From an uncultured Oscillospiraceae bacterium (GTDB taxonomy: Bacteria; Bacillota; Clostridia; Oscillospirales; Oscillospiraceae): DNA of 46,507 bases. The stretch is taken from NCBI GenBank assembly GCA_910588495.1, contig CAJUPU010000024.1:1-46507 (forward strand), written 5' to 3'. Each line of letters begins with the position of its first letter. The first letter of the stretch is position 1. The position numbers and the translations under genes are program-made. The notes beneath the pieces are model-generated. The model ran no database searches. It was not told the DNA's origin and worked only from the letters and a program-made list of their open reading frames with translations. Below are positions 33,635 through 41,581 of the stretch, piece by piece.

Positions 33635-33663
33635 ACAGCCAGGACCGGGCGGGTCCTGGCTGT
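33635..33663 (-). terminator. Hairpin after the S41 protease gene
   Basis: A 12-bp perfect stem (ACAGCCAGGACC/GGTCCTGGCTGT) has a 5-base loop and TTTC on the minus strand. It lies ten bases past the stop. Confidence 0.7.
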
Positions 33664-33672
33664 CGGCGCGTA

Positions 33673-35562
33673 TCAGGGCAGGATGTCCAGCCCGGCCAGC
33701 AGGGCGTACATGCCCGCGGCGGCCTCCTCCCGGAGGATGGGGGCGGAGGGGTCGATGCGCTCCAGCGAGGCGTACAGCAGGTCGCCGGAGCCGCCCATGG
33801 CGTCCTCCAGCCCCCAGGCCAGCACCGCCGCGCCGCTCCTGGCCCAGTCCGAGTAGGGGGCCAGGTCCGCCGCCATGTCCGGGGGCAGATCGTCCCCCGC
33901 GTCCTCCACCGCCTGGCCGTAGCCGTCCAGGGCGAAGCTGAGATACCGGGCCGTCCGGCCCATGATGGTGAGGAATTCCTCCTGGGTCAGGGTGCCCTCC
34001 GGGTCGAAGCGGCCATCGCCCACGCCGTCCACCAGCCCCAGCGCCGCCATGGCGTTCACCCCGGAGGCGTACCAGGCGTCCTGGGCCACGTCGTCGAACC
34101 GGCTGGGGCCGCGGTCGGCCGCGTTGAGCACCCGGGCCATCATGACGCACAGCTGGGCCCGGGTGAGCCGCTCCTTGGGGCTGAACAGGCCGGGCTCGGT
34201 GCCGCTCAACAGCCGGTAGGTCCCCATGGCGTCGATGGCGAAGTCATAGCGGCTGTCCGCCACGTCGGAGAACCAGCGGCTGTCAAAGTCCAGGCCCAGC
34301 CGCTGGGCGGCCTGGGCGGGCGTGCACTGGCCGAACACCCCCTGGGAGCGGAAGAACACCGGGGTCTGGGGGGGCACGGCCTCCAGCAGCTGGGCCAGCA
34401 CGTCGGCGGAGGCGTCCGGGTCCACATAGAAGGGTTGGGAGCCCGGCATCACGCACAGCTGGGAGGTGTCCTCGCTGCCGCCGGTGAGGGCGGCGGCCAC
34501 CGCCTCGGCGTAGCCCTCGTCCACCAGCAGGGTGGGGATCACGCCGATGCGGTCGGTGGTGGTGCCCCCGGCGGCGTAGAACCGGGCGGTGGTCACCTTG
34601 AGGCAGTCGCCGTCGAAATAGTCCGGATCGGAGCTCTCGTCCAGGGCGGACTGGGCCACCCCCTTGCCGTAGGTGCGCCCGCCCACCAGGACGCCCCGGT
34701 CCGTGTCCCGGATCGACGAGGCCACCAGCTCGGAGGCGGAAGCGCTCTCCCCGTCCAGCAGCAGGATCAGCGGCTTTTGGGTCAGGGCGGCGGAGCGGCA
34801 GGCGTAGCCCGCCACCTGGCCGCCGGCCTCCTCGAAATAGAGGTAGCGGCCCGGGCCGTTCAGCGCCGCCGTCACCTCCAGCGCGGAGTCCACATAGCCC
34901 CCCGCGTTGCCCCGCAGGTCCAGCACCCAGAAGTCCACCTGGGCATCGTACTGCTCGAGCCCCTGGGCCAGCAGCTCATCGGTGTCCAGCCCGAAGCTGT
35001 TGCAGTCCACATAGCCCACGCCCCCCTCCAGCAGGGAGATCTGGGTGTTGGGGATGTACACCGCCCGGCGGGTGAGGCCGTAGTCCCGGGCCTGCCCGTC
35101 CCGGAGGACGGTGAGGGTGACCTTGGTGCCCTCCTCCCCCAGAAGCAGCAGCCGGTCCTCCTCCCCGGCGGGGACGCAGGGGACGCCGTCCACCGCCACG
35201 ATGAGGTCGCCGCCCCGCAGCCCCGCCTCCTGGGCGGAGCCGCCGGACAGCACGTCTTTGATGAGGATGCCGTCCTCGGTGTACAGGATCTCCACCCCGA
35301 CGCCCACCATGTCCACCGTGTCCTCCACCAGCTCCAGGAACAGGGCGTACTCCTCGGCGCTCATGTAGTCGGTGTAGGGGTCGCCCAGGATCTGGATCAG
35401 CTCGTCCAGGGTCCGGGCCTCATAGGCGGCGCCGGGGATGCCGTAGTAATAGTTCTCCTCCAGCAGCTCCAGGGCCTGGGGCACCGTGAGGGCGCAGGCG
35501 GGGGCGGTGAGCAGGGCCATGGCCAGCAGCGCGGCCAGCAGACGGGACAGATGCTTTTTCAT
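33673..35562 (-). CDS. S41-family C-terminal processing protease with SLH-like tail
   Basis: 629 residues, secreted (signal peptide about 1-24, ending ACA). A short helical region is followed by a PDZ domain (about 85-160; VGVGVEI, GLRGGDLIVAVDG) and the S41 protease domain (about 175-370). The catalytic dyad is Ser275 in GESASASE and Lys300 in TYGKG; the 25-residue spacing matches Prc/CtpA. The C-terminal 200 residues hold SLH-like repeats (FSPKERLTRAQLCVMMARVL; then FDDVAQDAWYASGVNAM; FDPEGTLTQEEFLTIMGR), which usually anchor proteins to wall polymers. AAAGGAGGAC precedes the ATG at 35562. An extended -10 (TGATATGAT, minus strand, -10 at 35637-35642) is a possible promoter. Confidence 0.93.
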   Translation of the reverse strand: MKKHLSRLLAALLAMALLTAPACALTVPQALELLEENYYYGIPGAAYEARTLDELIQILGDPYTDYMSAEEYALFLELVEDTVDMVGVGVEILYTEDGILIKDVLSGGSAQEAGLRGGDLIVAVDGVPCVPAGEEDRLLLLGEEGTKVTLTVLRDGQARDYGLTRRAVYIPNTQISLLEGGVGYVDCNSFGLDTDELLAQGLEQYDAQVDFWVLDLRGNAGGYVDSALEVTAALNGPGRYLYFEEAGGQVAGYACRSAALTQKPLILLLDGESASASELVASSIRDTDRGVLVGGRTYGKGVAQSALDESSDPDYFDGDCLKVTTARFYAAGGTTTDRIGVIPTLLVDEGYAEAVAAALTGGSEDTSQLCVMPGSQPFYVDPDASADVLAQLLEAVPPQTPVFFRSQGVFGQCTPAQAAQRLGLDFDSRWFSDVADSRYDFAIDAMGTYRLLSGTEPGLFSPKERLTRAQLCVMMARVLNAADRGPSRFDDVAQDAWYASGVNAMAALGLVDGVGDGRFDPEGTLTQEEFLTIMGRTARYLSFALDGYGQAVEDAGDDLPPDMAADLAPYSDWARSGAAVLAWGLEDAMGGSGDLLYASLERIDPSAPILREEAAAGMYALLAGLDILP

Positions 35563-35600
35563 TACGGTCCTCCTTTTATGCGTCCCGGGCGTTTTGTAAA

Positions 35601-35629
35601 TTGACAAACCGGGCGGGGCATATTAAACT
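35601..35629 (+). promoter_or_regulatory. Promoter of the lipase-like hydrolase
   Basis: TTGACA (35601-35606), a 17-base spacer and TAAACT (35624-35629), about 45 bases before the ATG. Confidence 0.7.
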
Positions 35630-35674
35630 AAAGGCTATCATATCACAGATCGAAAGGGATAGGGTGAACAAAAT

Positions 35675-36613
35675 ATGTCTGAATTTACGGAATCTTCCTT
35701 CCGCTCCAAAGACGGCGTCCACAACTGCCATGTGAGCCTGTGGCGCCCAGAGGGGGCACCCCGGGCGGTGGTGCAGATCGTCCACGGGGTGGCGGAGCAC
35801 ATGGGGCGCTATGACCACTTCGCCCGCTATCTGGCGGACCACGGCTTCGCGGTGTGCGGCGAGGACCACCTGGGCCACGGCAAGACGGTGGACGACGGGA
35901 AATACGGCTATTTCGGCAGAAAGGACGGCTGGACCCTGGTGACCGCCGACGTGCGCCGCCTGCGGGTGCTGATGGGGGAGCGGTTCCCCGGTGCGCCCTA
36001 TTTCCTGCTGGGCCACTCCATGGGGTCCTTCCTGGCCCGGACCTACCTGTGCGCCTACCCCGGCACGGTGGACGGCTGCATCCTGTCCGGCACCGGCCAG
36101 GAGAAGCCCGCCCTGGTGGCGGCGGGCAAAGCGGCGGCCCGCGCCGTCTGCGCCCTGCGGGGGCCGGAGACGGTGAGCCCCCTGCTCAACAAGCTGTCCC
36201 TGGGGGCGTACAACGACCAGTTCAAGCCCACCCGCACCACGGCGGACTGGATCTGCCGGGACGAGGCGGTGGTGGACGCCTACCTCAAAGACCCCTTCTG
36301 CACCTTCCTGCCCACCGCCGGCATGTTCCGGGACATGATGGGGGGCCTGCAGTATATCGCCGGCGAGGATGCGCTGAGCCAAATGGACCCCTCCACCCCG
36401 GTGTACCTGTTCTCCGGCGATCGGGACCCGGTGGGCGCCAACGGCGAGGGGGTCAAGCGGGTATACGGCTTCTTCAAGGACCACGGCACGGCGGATCTGA
36501 CCATGAAGCTCTACCCCGGCGGGCGGCACGAGATGCTCAACGAGATCGGCAAGGGCGAGGTGTACGCCGACGTGCTGGCCTGGCTGGAAAAGAGGGTCGC
36601 AAAGCCGTCGTGA
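35675..36613 (+). CDS. Monoacylglycerol-lipase-like alpha/beta hydrolase
   Basis: 312 residues, cytoplasmic (no signal). It belongs to the serine aminopeptidase S33 / monoacylglycerol lipase type. Oxyanion strand VQIVHGVAEHMGRY (about 33-46), nucleophile elbow LGHSMGS with Ser115, acid Asp in FSGDRDPVG and His in PGGRHEMLNE are all present. Members hydrolyse monoglycerides or lysophospholipids, but the exact substrate is unknown. AGGGTGA lies seven bases upstream of the ATG. It is monocistronic, ending at a shared hairpin with the convergent EamA gene. Confidence 0.92.
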   Translation: MSEFTESSFRSKDGVHNCHVSLWRPEGAPRAVVQIVHGVAEHMGRYDHFARYLADHGFAVCGEDHLGHGKTVDDGKYGYFGRKDGWTLVTADVRRLRVLMGERFPGAPYFLLGHSMGSFLARTYLCAYPGTVDGCILSGTGQEKPALVAAGKAAARAVCALRGPETVSPLLNKLSLGAYNDQFKPTRTTADWICRDEAVVDAYLKDPFCTFLPTAGMFRDMMGGLQYIAGEDALSQMDPSTPVYLFSGDRDPVGANGEGVKRVYGFFKDHGTADLTMKLYPGGRHEMLNEIGKGEVYADVLAWLEKRVAKPS

Positions 36614-36646
36614 ACAGGCGAAGCGTGGCAACAGGGACCGAAACGC

Positions 36647-36669
36647 AGGGGCGCACATCATGCGCCCCT
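36647..36669. terminator. Bidirectional terminator between lipase and EamA genes
   Basis: A 9-bp perfect stem (AGGGGCGCA/TGCGCCCCT) with a 5-base loop lies between convergent stops, followed by a T-containing tail on the plus strand. Confidence 0.7.
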
Positions 36670-36675
36670 GTATCT

Positions 36676-37563
36676 TTATGCTTTTACGGTCCTGCGCAGG
36701 AACTTGAACTGGGTCTCCGAGCACACGATGGCCAGGAAGATCAGGAAAAAGCCCAGGTACATCAGCGGGGCGGGGCTCTCCGCGCCGAACAGCACCGAGA
36801 AGGCCACCCCGAAGGGGGCCTCCAGCGCCAGCAGCAGGGCGGCGGAAGAGGGGTCGGTGTACTTCTGCCCCACGTTCTGGAACAGCAGGGCCAGGGCGGT
36901 GGCGGCCACGGCCAGATAGAGCAGCACCCACCAGGCCCTGGCGGGCAGGCCGTCCACCGGGAGGCCGCGGGTGAACAGGGTCCCCGCCCAGCAGCACGCG
37001 GCGGTGACGGCGAACTGCAAAACGGTGAGGAGAAAGATGTCCCGGCCCTGGGAGAACTTGGACACCGCCACGATGTGGCAGGCGTAGAGCAGGCCGCCGC
37101 ACAGGGTGAGCAGGTCGCCCCCCGTCAGCGACACCCCCCCGTCCCAGGACACCAGGCCGATCCCCGCCACGCACAGCACCGCCGCCAGCACGTTCCACCG
37201 GGTGGGGGGCAGCTTGTCCACCCCCCAGTACAAAAAGGGGACGATCACGCAGTAGACGGCGGTGAAAAAGGCGTTCTTCCCCGGCGTGGTGTCCATCAGG
37301 CCATAGTTCTGCACCGCGTAGGCGGCGAAGAGCAGCGCGCCCATCGCCCCGCCCCGCCAGACACAGCCCAGGTCCAGCCCCTTCCAGCGCCTCCAAAACA
37401 CCAGGGCGAGGATGCCCGCCGCCAGGGTGAAGCGGAAGGCCAGCAGGAACATCAGGTCCACATCGTCCAGGGTGTCCTTCAAAATGAAGAAGGTGGACCC
37501 CCAGATCAGGGTGGCCAGCACGATCATGGGCTTTGCCAGCTTTTTCAGGGTGCTCTCGCGCAT
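36676..37563 (-). CDS. EamA/DMT-family transporter
   Basis: 295 residues with about ten transmembrane helices in two EamA repeats. The first repeat starts with LIWGSTFFILKDTLDDVDLM, the family N-terminal signature. The second starts near GTLFTRGLPVDGLP and contains the ALEAPFGVAFSVLFGAE motif. Members export amino acids or metabolites with proton exchange; the substrate cannot be predicted. GGAG lies about twelve bases upstream of the ATG. It is a single gene. Confidence 0.93.
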   Translation of the reverse strand: MRESTLKKLAKPMIVLATLIWGSTFFILKDTLDDVDLMFLLAFRFTLAAGILALVFWRRWKGLDLGCVWRGGAMGALLFAAYAVQNYGLMDTTPGKNAFFTAVYCVIVPFLYWGVDKLPPTRWNVLAAVLCVAGIGLVSWDGGVSLTGGDLLTLCGGLLYACHIVAVSKFSQGRDIFLLTVLQFAVTAACCWAGTLFTRGLPVDGLPARAWWVLLYLAVAATALALLFQNVGQKYTDPSSAALLLALEAPFGVAFSVLFGAESPAPLMYLGFFLIFLAIVCSETQFKFLRRTVKA

Positions 37564-37600
37564 AAAGACTCAACTCCGGGTGTTCAAAAATGGCGGGATG

Positions 37601-37609
37601 TGGTATACT
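37601..37609 (+). promoter_or_regulatory. Extended -10 promoter of the glycosylase gene
   Basis: TGGTATACT (extended -10; hexamer 37604-37609), with only a weak -35 (TGTTCA, 17 bases upstream). It lies 29 bases before the ATG. Confidence 0.5.
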
Positions 37610-37638
37610 ATCCCAAAAACGAAAGGGGAGGGGCGGAA

Positions 37639-38250
37639 ATGCTCCCACAGAGCTTTTTCGGCGGGGACACGGTGGACGTCGCCCGCGCCCTGGTGGGCAG
37701 GTACCTGGTGCGGCGGTACGGCGGGATCGTCCTGGCCGCCCGCATCACCGAGACCGAGGCGTATATCGGCCGGATGGACAAGGCCTGCCACGCCTATAAC
37801 TACCGAAAGACGGAGCGGACAAAGACCCTCTACGCCCCGCCGGGGACGGCCTATGTATACCTGATCTACGGCCTGCACTGCTGCCTCAACTTCGTCACCG
37901 AGCCGGCGGGGGAGCCCGCGGCGGTGCTGATCCGGGGGCTGTCCCCCCGGCACGGCCAGGATATCATAGCAGAAAACCGCTTCCATTGCAAGTGGGGGGA
38001 GATGACGGCCTATCAGCGCAAAAACGTCCTCAACGGCCCCGGCAAGGTGTGCGCCGGGCTGAACATCGACCGCTCCCTCAACGGCCTGCCCCACGCTTCC
38101 CAGGCCCTTTTCCTCTGCGAGCGCCTGGAGGAGCTGGGCCTGACCACCCCGGAGGAGGACCGGGAGCCGCTGGAGATCCAGGTGGGGAAGCGGATCGGCA
38201 TCGACTACGCCGAAGAGGCCGTCCACTTCCCCTGGCGGTTCTACGTGTGA
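37639..38250 (+). CDS. 3-methyladenine DNA glycosylase (AAG/MPG family)
   Basis: 203 residues. It removes alkylated purines from DNA and starts base-excision repair. The catalytic/intercalating segments of the AAG fold are visible: ETEAYIG (catalytic Glu), a Tyr-rich TAYVYLIYGLHCCLNFVT strand region, AAVLIRGL and the NGPGKVCAGLNID motif. Length matches the family. GGGGAGGGG precedes the ATG at 37639. It stands alone here, but a second alkylation-repair gene (ogt) lies about 3.5 kb further on. Confidence 0.95.
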   Translation: MLPQSFFGGDTVDVARALVGRYLVRRYGGIVLAARITETEAYIGRMDKACHAYNYRKTERTKTLYAPPGTAYVYLIYGLHCCLNFVTEPAGEPAAVLIRGLSPRHGQDIIAENRFHCKWGEMTAYQRKNVLNGPGKVCAGLNIDRSLNGLPHASQALFLCERLEELGLTTPEEDREPLEIQVGKRIGIDYAEEAVHFPWRFYV

Positions 38251-38261
38251 GGGCGTCGCAC

Positions 38262-38290
38262 TTGACGGCGGGGCTCTTTTTTGGTAATAT
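38262..38290 (+). promoter_or_regulatory. Promoter of the glycosyltransferase gene
   Basis: TTGACG (38262-38267), a 17-base spacer and TAATAT (38285-38290), 12 bases past the glycosylase stop. Confidence 0.75.
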
Positions 38291-38344
38291 CGACACATCA
38301 CTGTGGAGAAACATGAAAAAGCGGAAGCTTTTGGAGGTCATGCC

Positions 38345-39316
38345 ATGCGCGGCAACACCCTGTACATCGTGGTCCCCTGCTACAACGAGGAGGAGGTCCT
38401 CCCCGAGACCGCCCGGCGGCTGGGGGACAAGCTGAGGGCCCTTATGGCCGCCGGGAAGATCGGTCCCCGCAGCCGGGCCCTCTTCGTCAACGACGGCTCC
38501 AAGGACAGGACCTGGGAGGTCGTCACGAAGCTCCACCGGGAGGACCCCCTGCTGTGCGGGGTGGATCTATCCCGGAACCGGGGGCACCAGAACGCTTTGC
38601 TGGCGGGGCTCATGACCGCCAAGGACAAAGCGGACATGGTCATCTCCATGGACGCCGACCTCCAGGACGACGTGGACGCCGCCGACGCCATGGTGGACAA
38701 GTACCTGGCCGGGGCGGACATCGTGTACGGCGTGCGCTCCTCCCGCAAGACGGACACCTTCTTCAAGCGCACCACCGCCGAGGCCTTCTACCGCATGATG
38801 GACCTGCTGGGGGCGGAGACCGTGTTCAACCACGCCGACTACCGCCTCATGTCCAGGCGGGCCCTGGAGGGCCTCAGCCAGTTCAAGGAGGTCAACCTCT
38901 TCCTCCGGGGCATCGTGCCCATGATCGGCTACCCCTGCGACACGGTGGAGTACCAGCGGGGGGAGCGGTTCGCCGGTCAGAGCAAATACCCGCTGAAAAA
39001 GATGGTGGCCTTCGCCCTGGAGGGGGTCACGTCGCTGTCGGTAAAGCCCCTGCGGATGATCACCGGGCTGGGCTTCCTGGTGTTCCTGGCCTCCCTGGTC
39101 ATGATCGCCTACAACGTGGTCCGCTTCGCCACCGGCAACACCGTGGCGGGCTGGGCCAGCCTGGCCTGTTCGGTGTGGTTCATCGGGGGGCTCATCCTGC
39201 TGTCCCTGGGGGTCATCGGGGAGTATCTGGGCAAGCTGTACCTGGAGAGCAAGGGCAGGCCCCGCTACCTCATCGGCCAGGTGCTGGACGGGGAGGACGA
39301 GAGCGGTCGAGATTAG
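38345..39316 (+). CDS. GtrB/DPM1-like family 2 glycosyltransferase
   Basis: 323 residues. The GT-A domain (about 1-230) begins YIVVPCYNEEEVLPE and has FVNDGSKDRTWEV and the metal-binding MDADLQDD. Two C-terminal membrane helices follow (about 238-262 and 270-300), ending GVIGEYLGKLYLESKGRPRY. This is the layout of polyprenyl-phosphate glucosyl/mannosyl transferases (GtrB, YkoT-like), which load a sugar on undecaprenyl phosphate for transfer outside the membrane. The ATG at 38345 is chosen for GGAGGT six bases upstream. The flippase and acceptor transferase are not in the window. Confidence 0.93.
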   Translation: MRGNTLYIVVPCYNEEEVLPETARRLGDKLRALMAAGKIGPRSRALFVNDGSKDRTWEVVTKLHREDPLLCGVDLSRNRGHQNALLAGLMTAKDKADMVISMDADLQDDVDAADAMVDKYLAGADIVYGVRSSRKTDTFFKRTTAEAFYRMMDLLGAETVFNHADYRLMSRRALEGLSQFKEVNLFLRGIVPMIGYPCDTVEYQRGERFAGQSKYPLKKMVAFALEGVTSLSVKPLRMITGLGFLVFLASLVMIAYNVVRFATGNTVAGWASLACSVWFIGGLILLSLGVIGEYLGKLYLESKGRPRYLIGQVLDGEDESGRD

Positions 39317-39377
39317 AGGAACTATGGCCCATTCTTTGACAAAGTCTTAAACCTTTCTAAACAATGGACAAAGCCCC

Positions 39378-39406
39378 TTGCAATTTTTCCCCGGCCGCTT
39401 TACAAT
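39378..39406 (+). promoter_or_regulatory. Promoter of the PCCC-repeat protein gene
   Basis: TTGCAA (39378-39383), a 17-base spacer and TACAAT (39401-39406). A leader of about 70 bases follows. Confidence 0.75.
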
Positions 39407-39423
39407 ACGCTCATGTGGTAAGA

Positions 39424-39448
39424 AGCGGCGGAATCGGACGCCGCCGCT
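39424..39448 (+). promoter_or_regulatory. Leader hairpin before the PCCC-repeat protein gene
   Basis: A perfect 8-bp stem (AGCGGCGG/CCGCCGCT) with a 9-base loop sits in the 5' leader, about 20 bases upstream of the GAGGAGGT ribosome site. There is no T-run, so it is probably a stability element rather than an attenuator. Confidence 0.45.
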
Positions 39449-39483
39449 GGGCGGCCCACAACTTTTTGAGGAGGTAATACCCA

Positions 39484-39999
39484 ATGAGCATCGATTTCGA
39501 GAGTTTGAAGGACAAAGCTGTGGTCGCGGCCCAGACCGGCGTGACCCGTGCCAAGGAGCTGACCGAGACCGGCGTGGCCAAGGCCCGCGAGCTGGCGGAC
39601 ACCGGCGTGGCCAAGGCCAAGGAAGTGGCGGAGATCGGCAAGCTGAAGGTGAACAACTCCGCCGAGCAGGAGGCCATCCGCAAGGCGTACTCCGAGCTGG
39701 GCAAGCTGTACTACGCCGAGCGGGGCTCCGCCCCCGAGGCGGCCTACGCCGGCGCCTGCCAGCGCATCACCGACGCCCTGGCCCGGATCTCCTACAACAA
39801 CGAGCGCATCGCCGACATCAAGGCCGCCGGGCACTTCACCGACGAAGAGGTGGACGCGGCGTGCGAAGAGGACGCGCCCTGCTGCTGCGCCCAGGACGAG
39901 GAGCCCTGCTGCTGCACGCAGGAGGAGGAACCCTGCTGCTGCGCCCAGGACGAAGCGCCCTGCTGCTGCAAGGACGAGGACGACAAGCCCCAGGAGTAA
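39484..39999 (+). CDS. Repeat protein with 11-residue helical repeats and four PCCC motifs
   Basis: 171 residues; no named family. Residues 18-50 are three exact 11-residue repeats (TGVxxAxExxx), an amphipathic pattern like LEA or apolipoprotein-type helices. Residues 60-120 form a helical domain (AIRKAYSELGKLYYAERG; then ISYNNERIADIKAAG) seen in small proteins of gut Clostridia. The tail holds four 9-residue units, each starting PCCC (132, 141, 150, 159) and filled with Asp/Glu/Gln. It totals 12 Cys in about 31 residues on an acidic background, which suggests thiol-rich metal binding. There is no signal peptide. GAGGAGGT precedes the ATG. It is monocistronic with a strong promoter. Confidence 0.88.
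   Translation: MSIDFESLKDKAVVAAQTGVTRAKELTETGVAKARELADTGVAKAKEVAEIGKLKVNNSAEQEAIRKAYSELGKLYYAERGSAPEAAYAGACQRITDALARISYNNERIADIKAAGHFTDEEVDAACEEDAPCCCAQDEEPCCCTQEEEPCCCAQDEAPCCCKDEDDKPQE
39535..39633 (+). repeat. Three 33-bp in-frame repeats
   Basis: Each unit encodes an 11-residue TGVxxAxExxx block. The DNA units are near-identical (all begin ACCGGCGTG). Confidence 0.85.
39877..39984 (+). repeat. Four 27-bp in-frame repeats encoding PCCC units
   Basis: Each unit begins CCCTGCTGCTGC and encodes PCCC plus five mostly acidic residues. Confidence 0.85.
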
Positions 40000-40126
40000 G
40001 AAGCTGCACAAATAGCCGAAGTATTCAGATCCTTAGCCGCAACGCTGGGTGCTGAGGCGATCGGTACAGCTTCTAAGGATCGAGAAACGGAGAGCCGCGG
40101 GACGCCTCAGCGTTCCGCGGCTCTTT
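39999..40126 (+). other. Structured intergenic segment with competing stems
   Basis: From the stop of the PCCC gene onward, three long-range pairings are visible. AGAAGCTG (39999-40006) pairs with CAGCTTCT (40067-40074). GATCCTTAG (40028-40036) pairs with CTAAGGATC (40073-40081). GCTGAGGCG (40051-40059) pairs with CGCCTCAGC (40103-40111). The first two share bases 40073-40074, and the third would disrupt the terminator at 40091-40126. No gene follows on the plus strand, so this may be a 3'-UTR-derived small RNA or a processed RNA end rather than a riboswitch. Confidence 0.4.
40091..40126. terminator. Terminator between PCCC gene and MATE gene
   Basis: A 15-bp stem (40091-40105 with 40110-40124, one G-U pair) has a 4-base loop and CTCTTT on the plus strand. 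It also lies nine bases past the MATE stop on the other strand. Confidence 0.8.
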
Positions 40127-40134
40127 GGCGCGGC

Positions 40135-41502
40135 TCACGCCGCGGCGCCGTCCTCCAGCCGCCCCAGGGGGCGGTACAGCGTGAAGTACATGGTGGTGAA
40201 GCAGGCCGCCCCGCCCACCAGCTGGGACACCGCCTCGGCGGCGAACACCCCGGTGGTGCCCATCCAGAGGGGCAGGATGAGGGTGAGGGGGGCGTTGACC
40301 GCCGCCTTGCGCAGCAGGGAGAAGAAGATGGACTGCTTGGCCCGGCCCAGCCCCACGAAGGCGCCCTGGGCGGCGATCTGGAGGGACATGAACAGGAACA
40401 TGGCGAAATAGATCCGCATGGCGGGCACCCCCGCCTCCAGGATGGCCGGCTCGCTCTTGAACACCTGGATCAGCGCACCGGGGAACAGCATGGCCGCCGC
40501 CCAGAACAAAGCGGAATAGCCCACCGTCACCCCCACCGTGAAGCGCACCGCCTGGCGCACCCGGCTGTACAGCCGGGCCCCGTAATTGTACCCCTCCACC
40601 GGCTGGGAGCCGTTGGTCAGCCCCTGCACCGGCATGATGAACACCTCCCGGATGGTGTTGATGATGGTCATCACCCCCACGTAGGTGTCGCCGCCATAGC
40701 GCTGGAGGGTGGCGTTGCACACCACCTGGACCAGGCTGTTGGTCATGTTCACGAAAAAGCCGGACAGCCCCAGGGAGACGATCTTTTTGGTCCGCCCGGC
40801 CTCCAACCGGATGTCCGTCCGCCGCAGGCGCAGGATGGCCTTTTTCCCGGTGAGGAAGGCCATCACCCACGCCGCCGACAGCCCCTGGGAGAAGATGGTG
40901 GCCAGCGCCGCCCCCCGCACCCCCATGCCCAGGCCGAAGATGAGCACCGGGTCCAGCACCAGGTTCACCACCGCCCCCAGCAGCACCGTCATCATCCCGG
41001 TCCTGCCGAAGCCCTGGGCGTTGATGAAGGGGTTCATCCCCAGGCTGATCATGACGAACAGGGTGCCCCACAGGTAGATGGACAGATAGCCGTCGGCATA
41101 GGGCAGGGTGTCCGGGCTGGCCCCGAAGAGGAGCAGGACCGGCTCCTTCAGGGCCAGGAAGAAGGCGGTGCTCGCCCCGCCCAGGATCAGCAGCAGCAAA
41201 AAGGCGTTGCCCATCACCCGCTCGGCCTCCCGGTCGTCCCCCCGGCCCCGGCTGATGGAGCACAGCGGCGCGCCCCCGGTGCCGCACAGGTTGGCGAAGC
41301 CCATCAGGATGGACACGATGGGCATGCACACCCCCAGGCCGGTGAGGGCCAGGCTGTCCGTGCTGGACAGTCTGCTCAGATACACCCGGTCCACCACGCT
41401 GTACAGCACGTTGACCAGCTGGGCCGCCGTCATGGGGACGGCCAGGTCCATGATGTTGCGGGGGATGCTCCCCTGAGAAAAATCGTTGCGGCGGTCTGAC
41501 AC
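40135..41502 (-). CDS. MATE-family multidrug/cation efflux transporter
   Basis: 455 residues, twelve predicted helices in two MatE repeats, an antiporter that expels drugs or metabolites with Na+ or H+. It begins with a short hydrophilic lead (SDRRNDFSQGSIPRNIMDLAVPM) and family segments LVNVLYSVVDRVYLSRL and SLGMNPFINAQGFGRTGM. The GTG at 41502 is chosen because GGAGG lies eight bases upstream and the family N-terminus starts there. It is transcribed divergently from ogt and has its own promoter. Confidence 0.94.
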   Translation of the reverse strand: MSDRRNDFSQGSIPRNIMDLAVPMTAAQLVNVLYSVVDRVYLSRLSSTDSLALTGLGVCMPIVSILMGFANLCGTGGAPLCSISRGRGDDREAERVMGNAFLLLLILGGASTAFFLALKEPVLLLFGASPDTLPYADGYLSIYLWGTLFVMISLGMNPFINAQGFGRTGMMTVLLGAVVNLVLDPVLIFGLGMGVRGAALATIFSQGLSAAWVMAFLTGKKAILRLRRTDIRLEAGRTKKIVSLGLSGFFVNMTNSLVQVVCNATLQRYGGDTYVGVMTIINTIREVFIMPVQGLTNGSQPVEGYNYGARLYSRVRQAVRFTVGVTVGYSALFWAAAMLFPGALIQVFKSEPAILEAGVPAMRIYFAMFLFMSLQIAAQGAFVGLGRAKQSIFFSLLRKAAVNAPLTLILPLWMGTTGVFAAEAVSQLVGGAACFTTMYFTLYRPLGRLEDGAAA

Positions 41503-41538
41503 GAAAAGGGCCTCCTCTTTCGCCGGATGGCGGTGCAC

Positions 41539-41567
41539 ATTATACCATGCCGGCGGGAAAATGGAAA
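41539..41567 (-). promoter_or_regulatory. MATE gene promoter
   Basis: On the minus strand TTTCCA (41562-41567), a 17-base spacer and TATAAT (41539-41544) with TGG before it (extended -10). It overlaps the start region of the divergent ogt gene. Confidence 0.65.
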
Positions 41568-41581
41568 GGGGTCAAAGGGAT

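Noticed and set aside
39877..39984. CRISPR-like short repeats
   Set aside because: The 27-bp units are adjacent with no spacers and encode PCCC units in frame; no cas genes are present.
39999..40126. Riboswitch or attenuator
   Set aside because: The competing stems look like one, but no gene lies downstream on either strand to be controlled.
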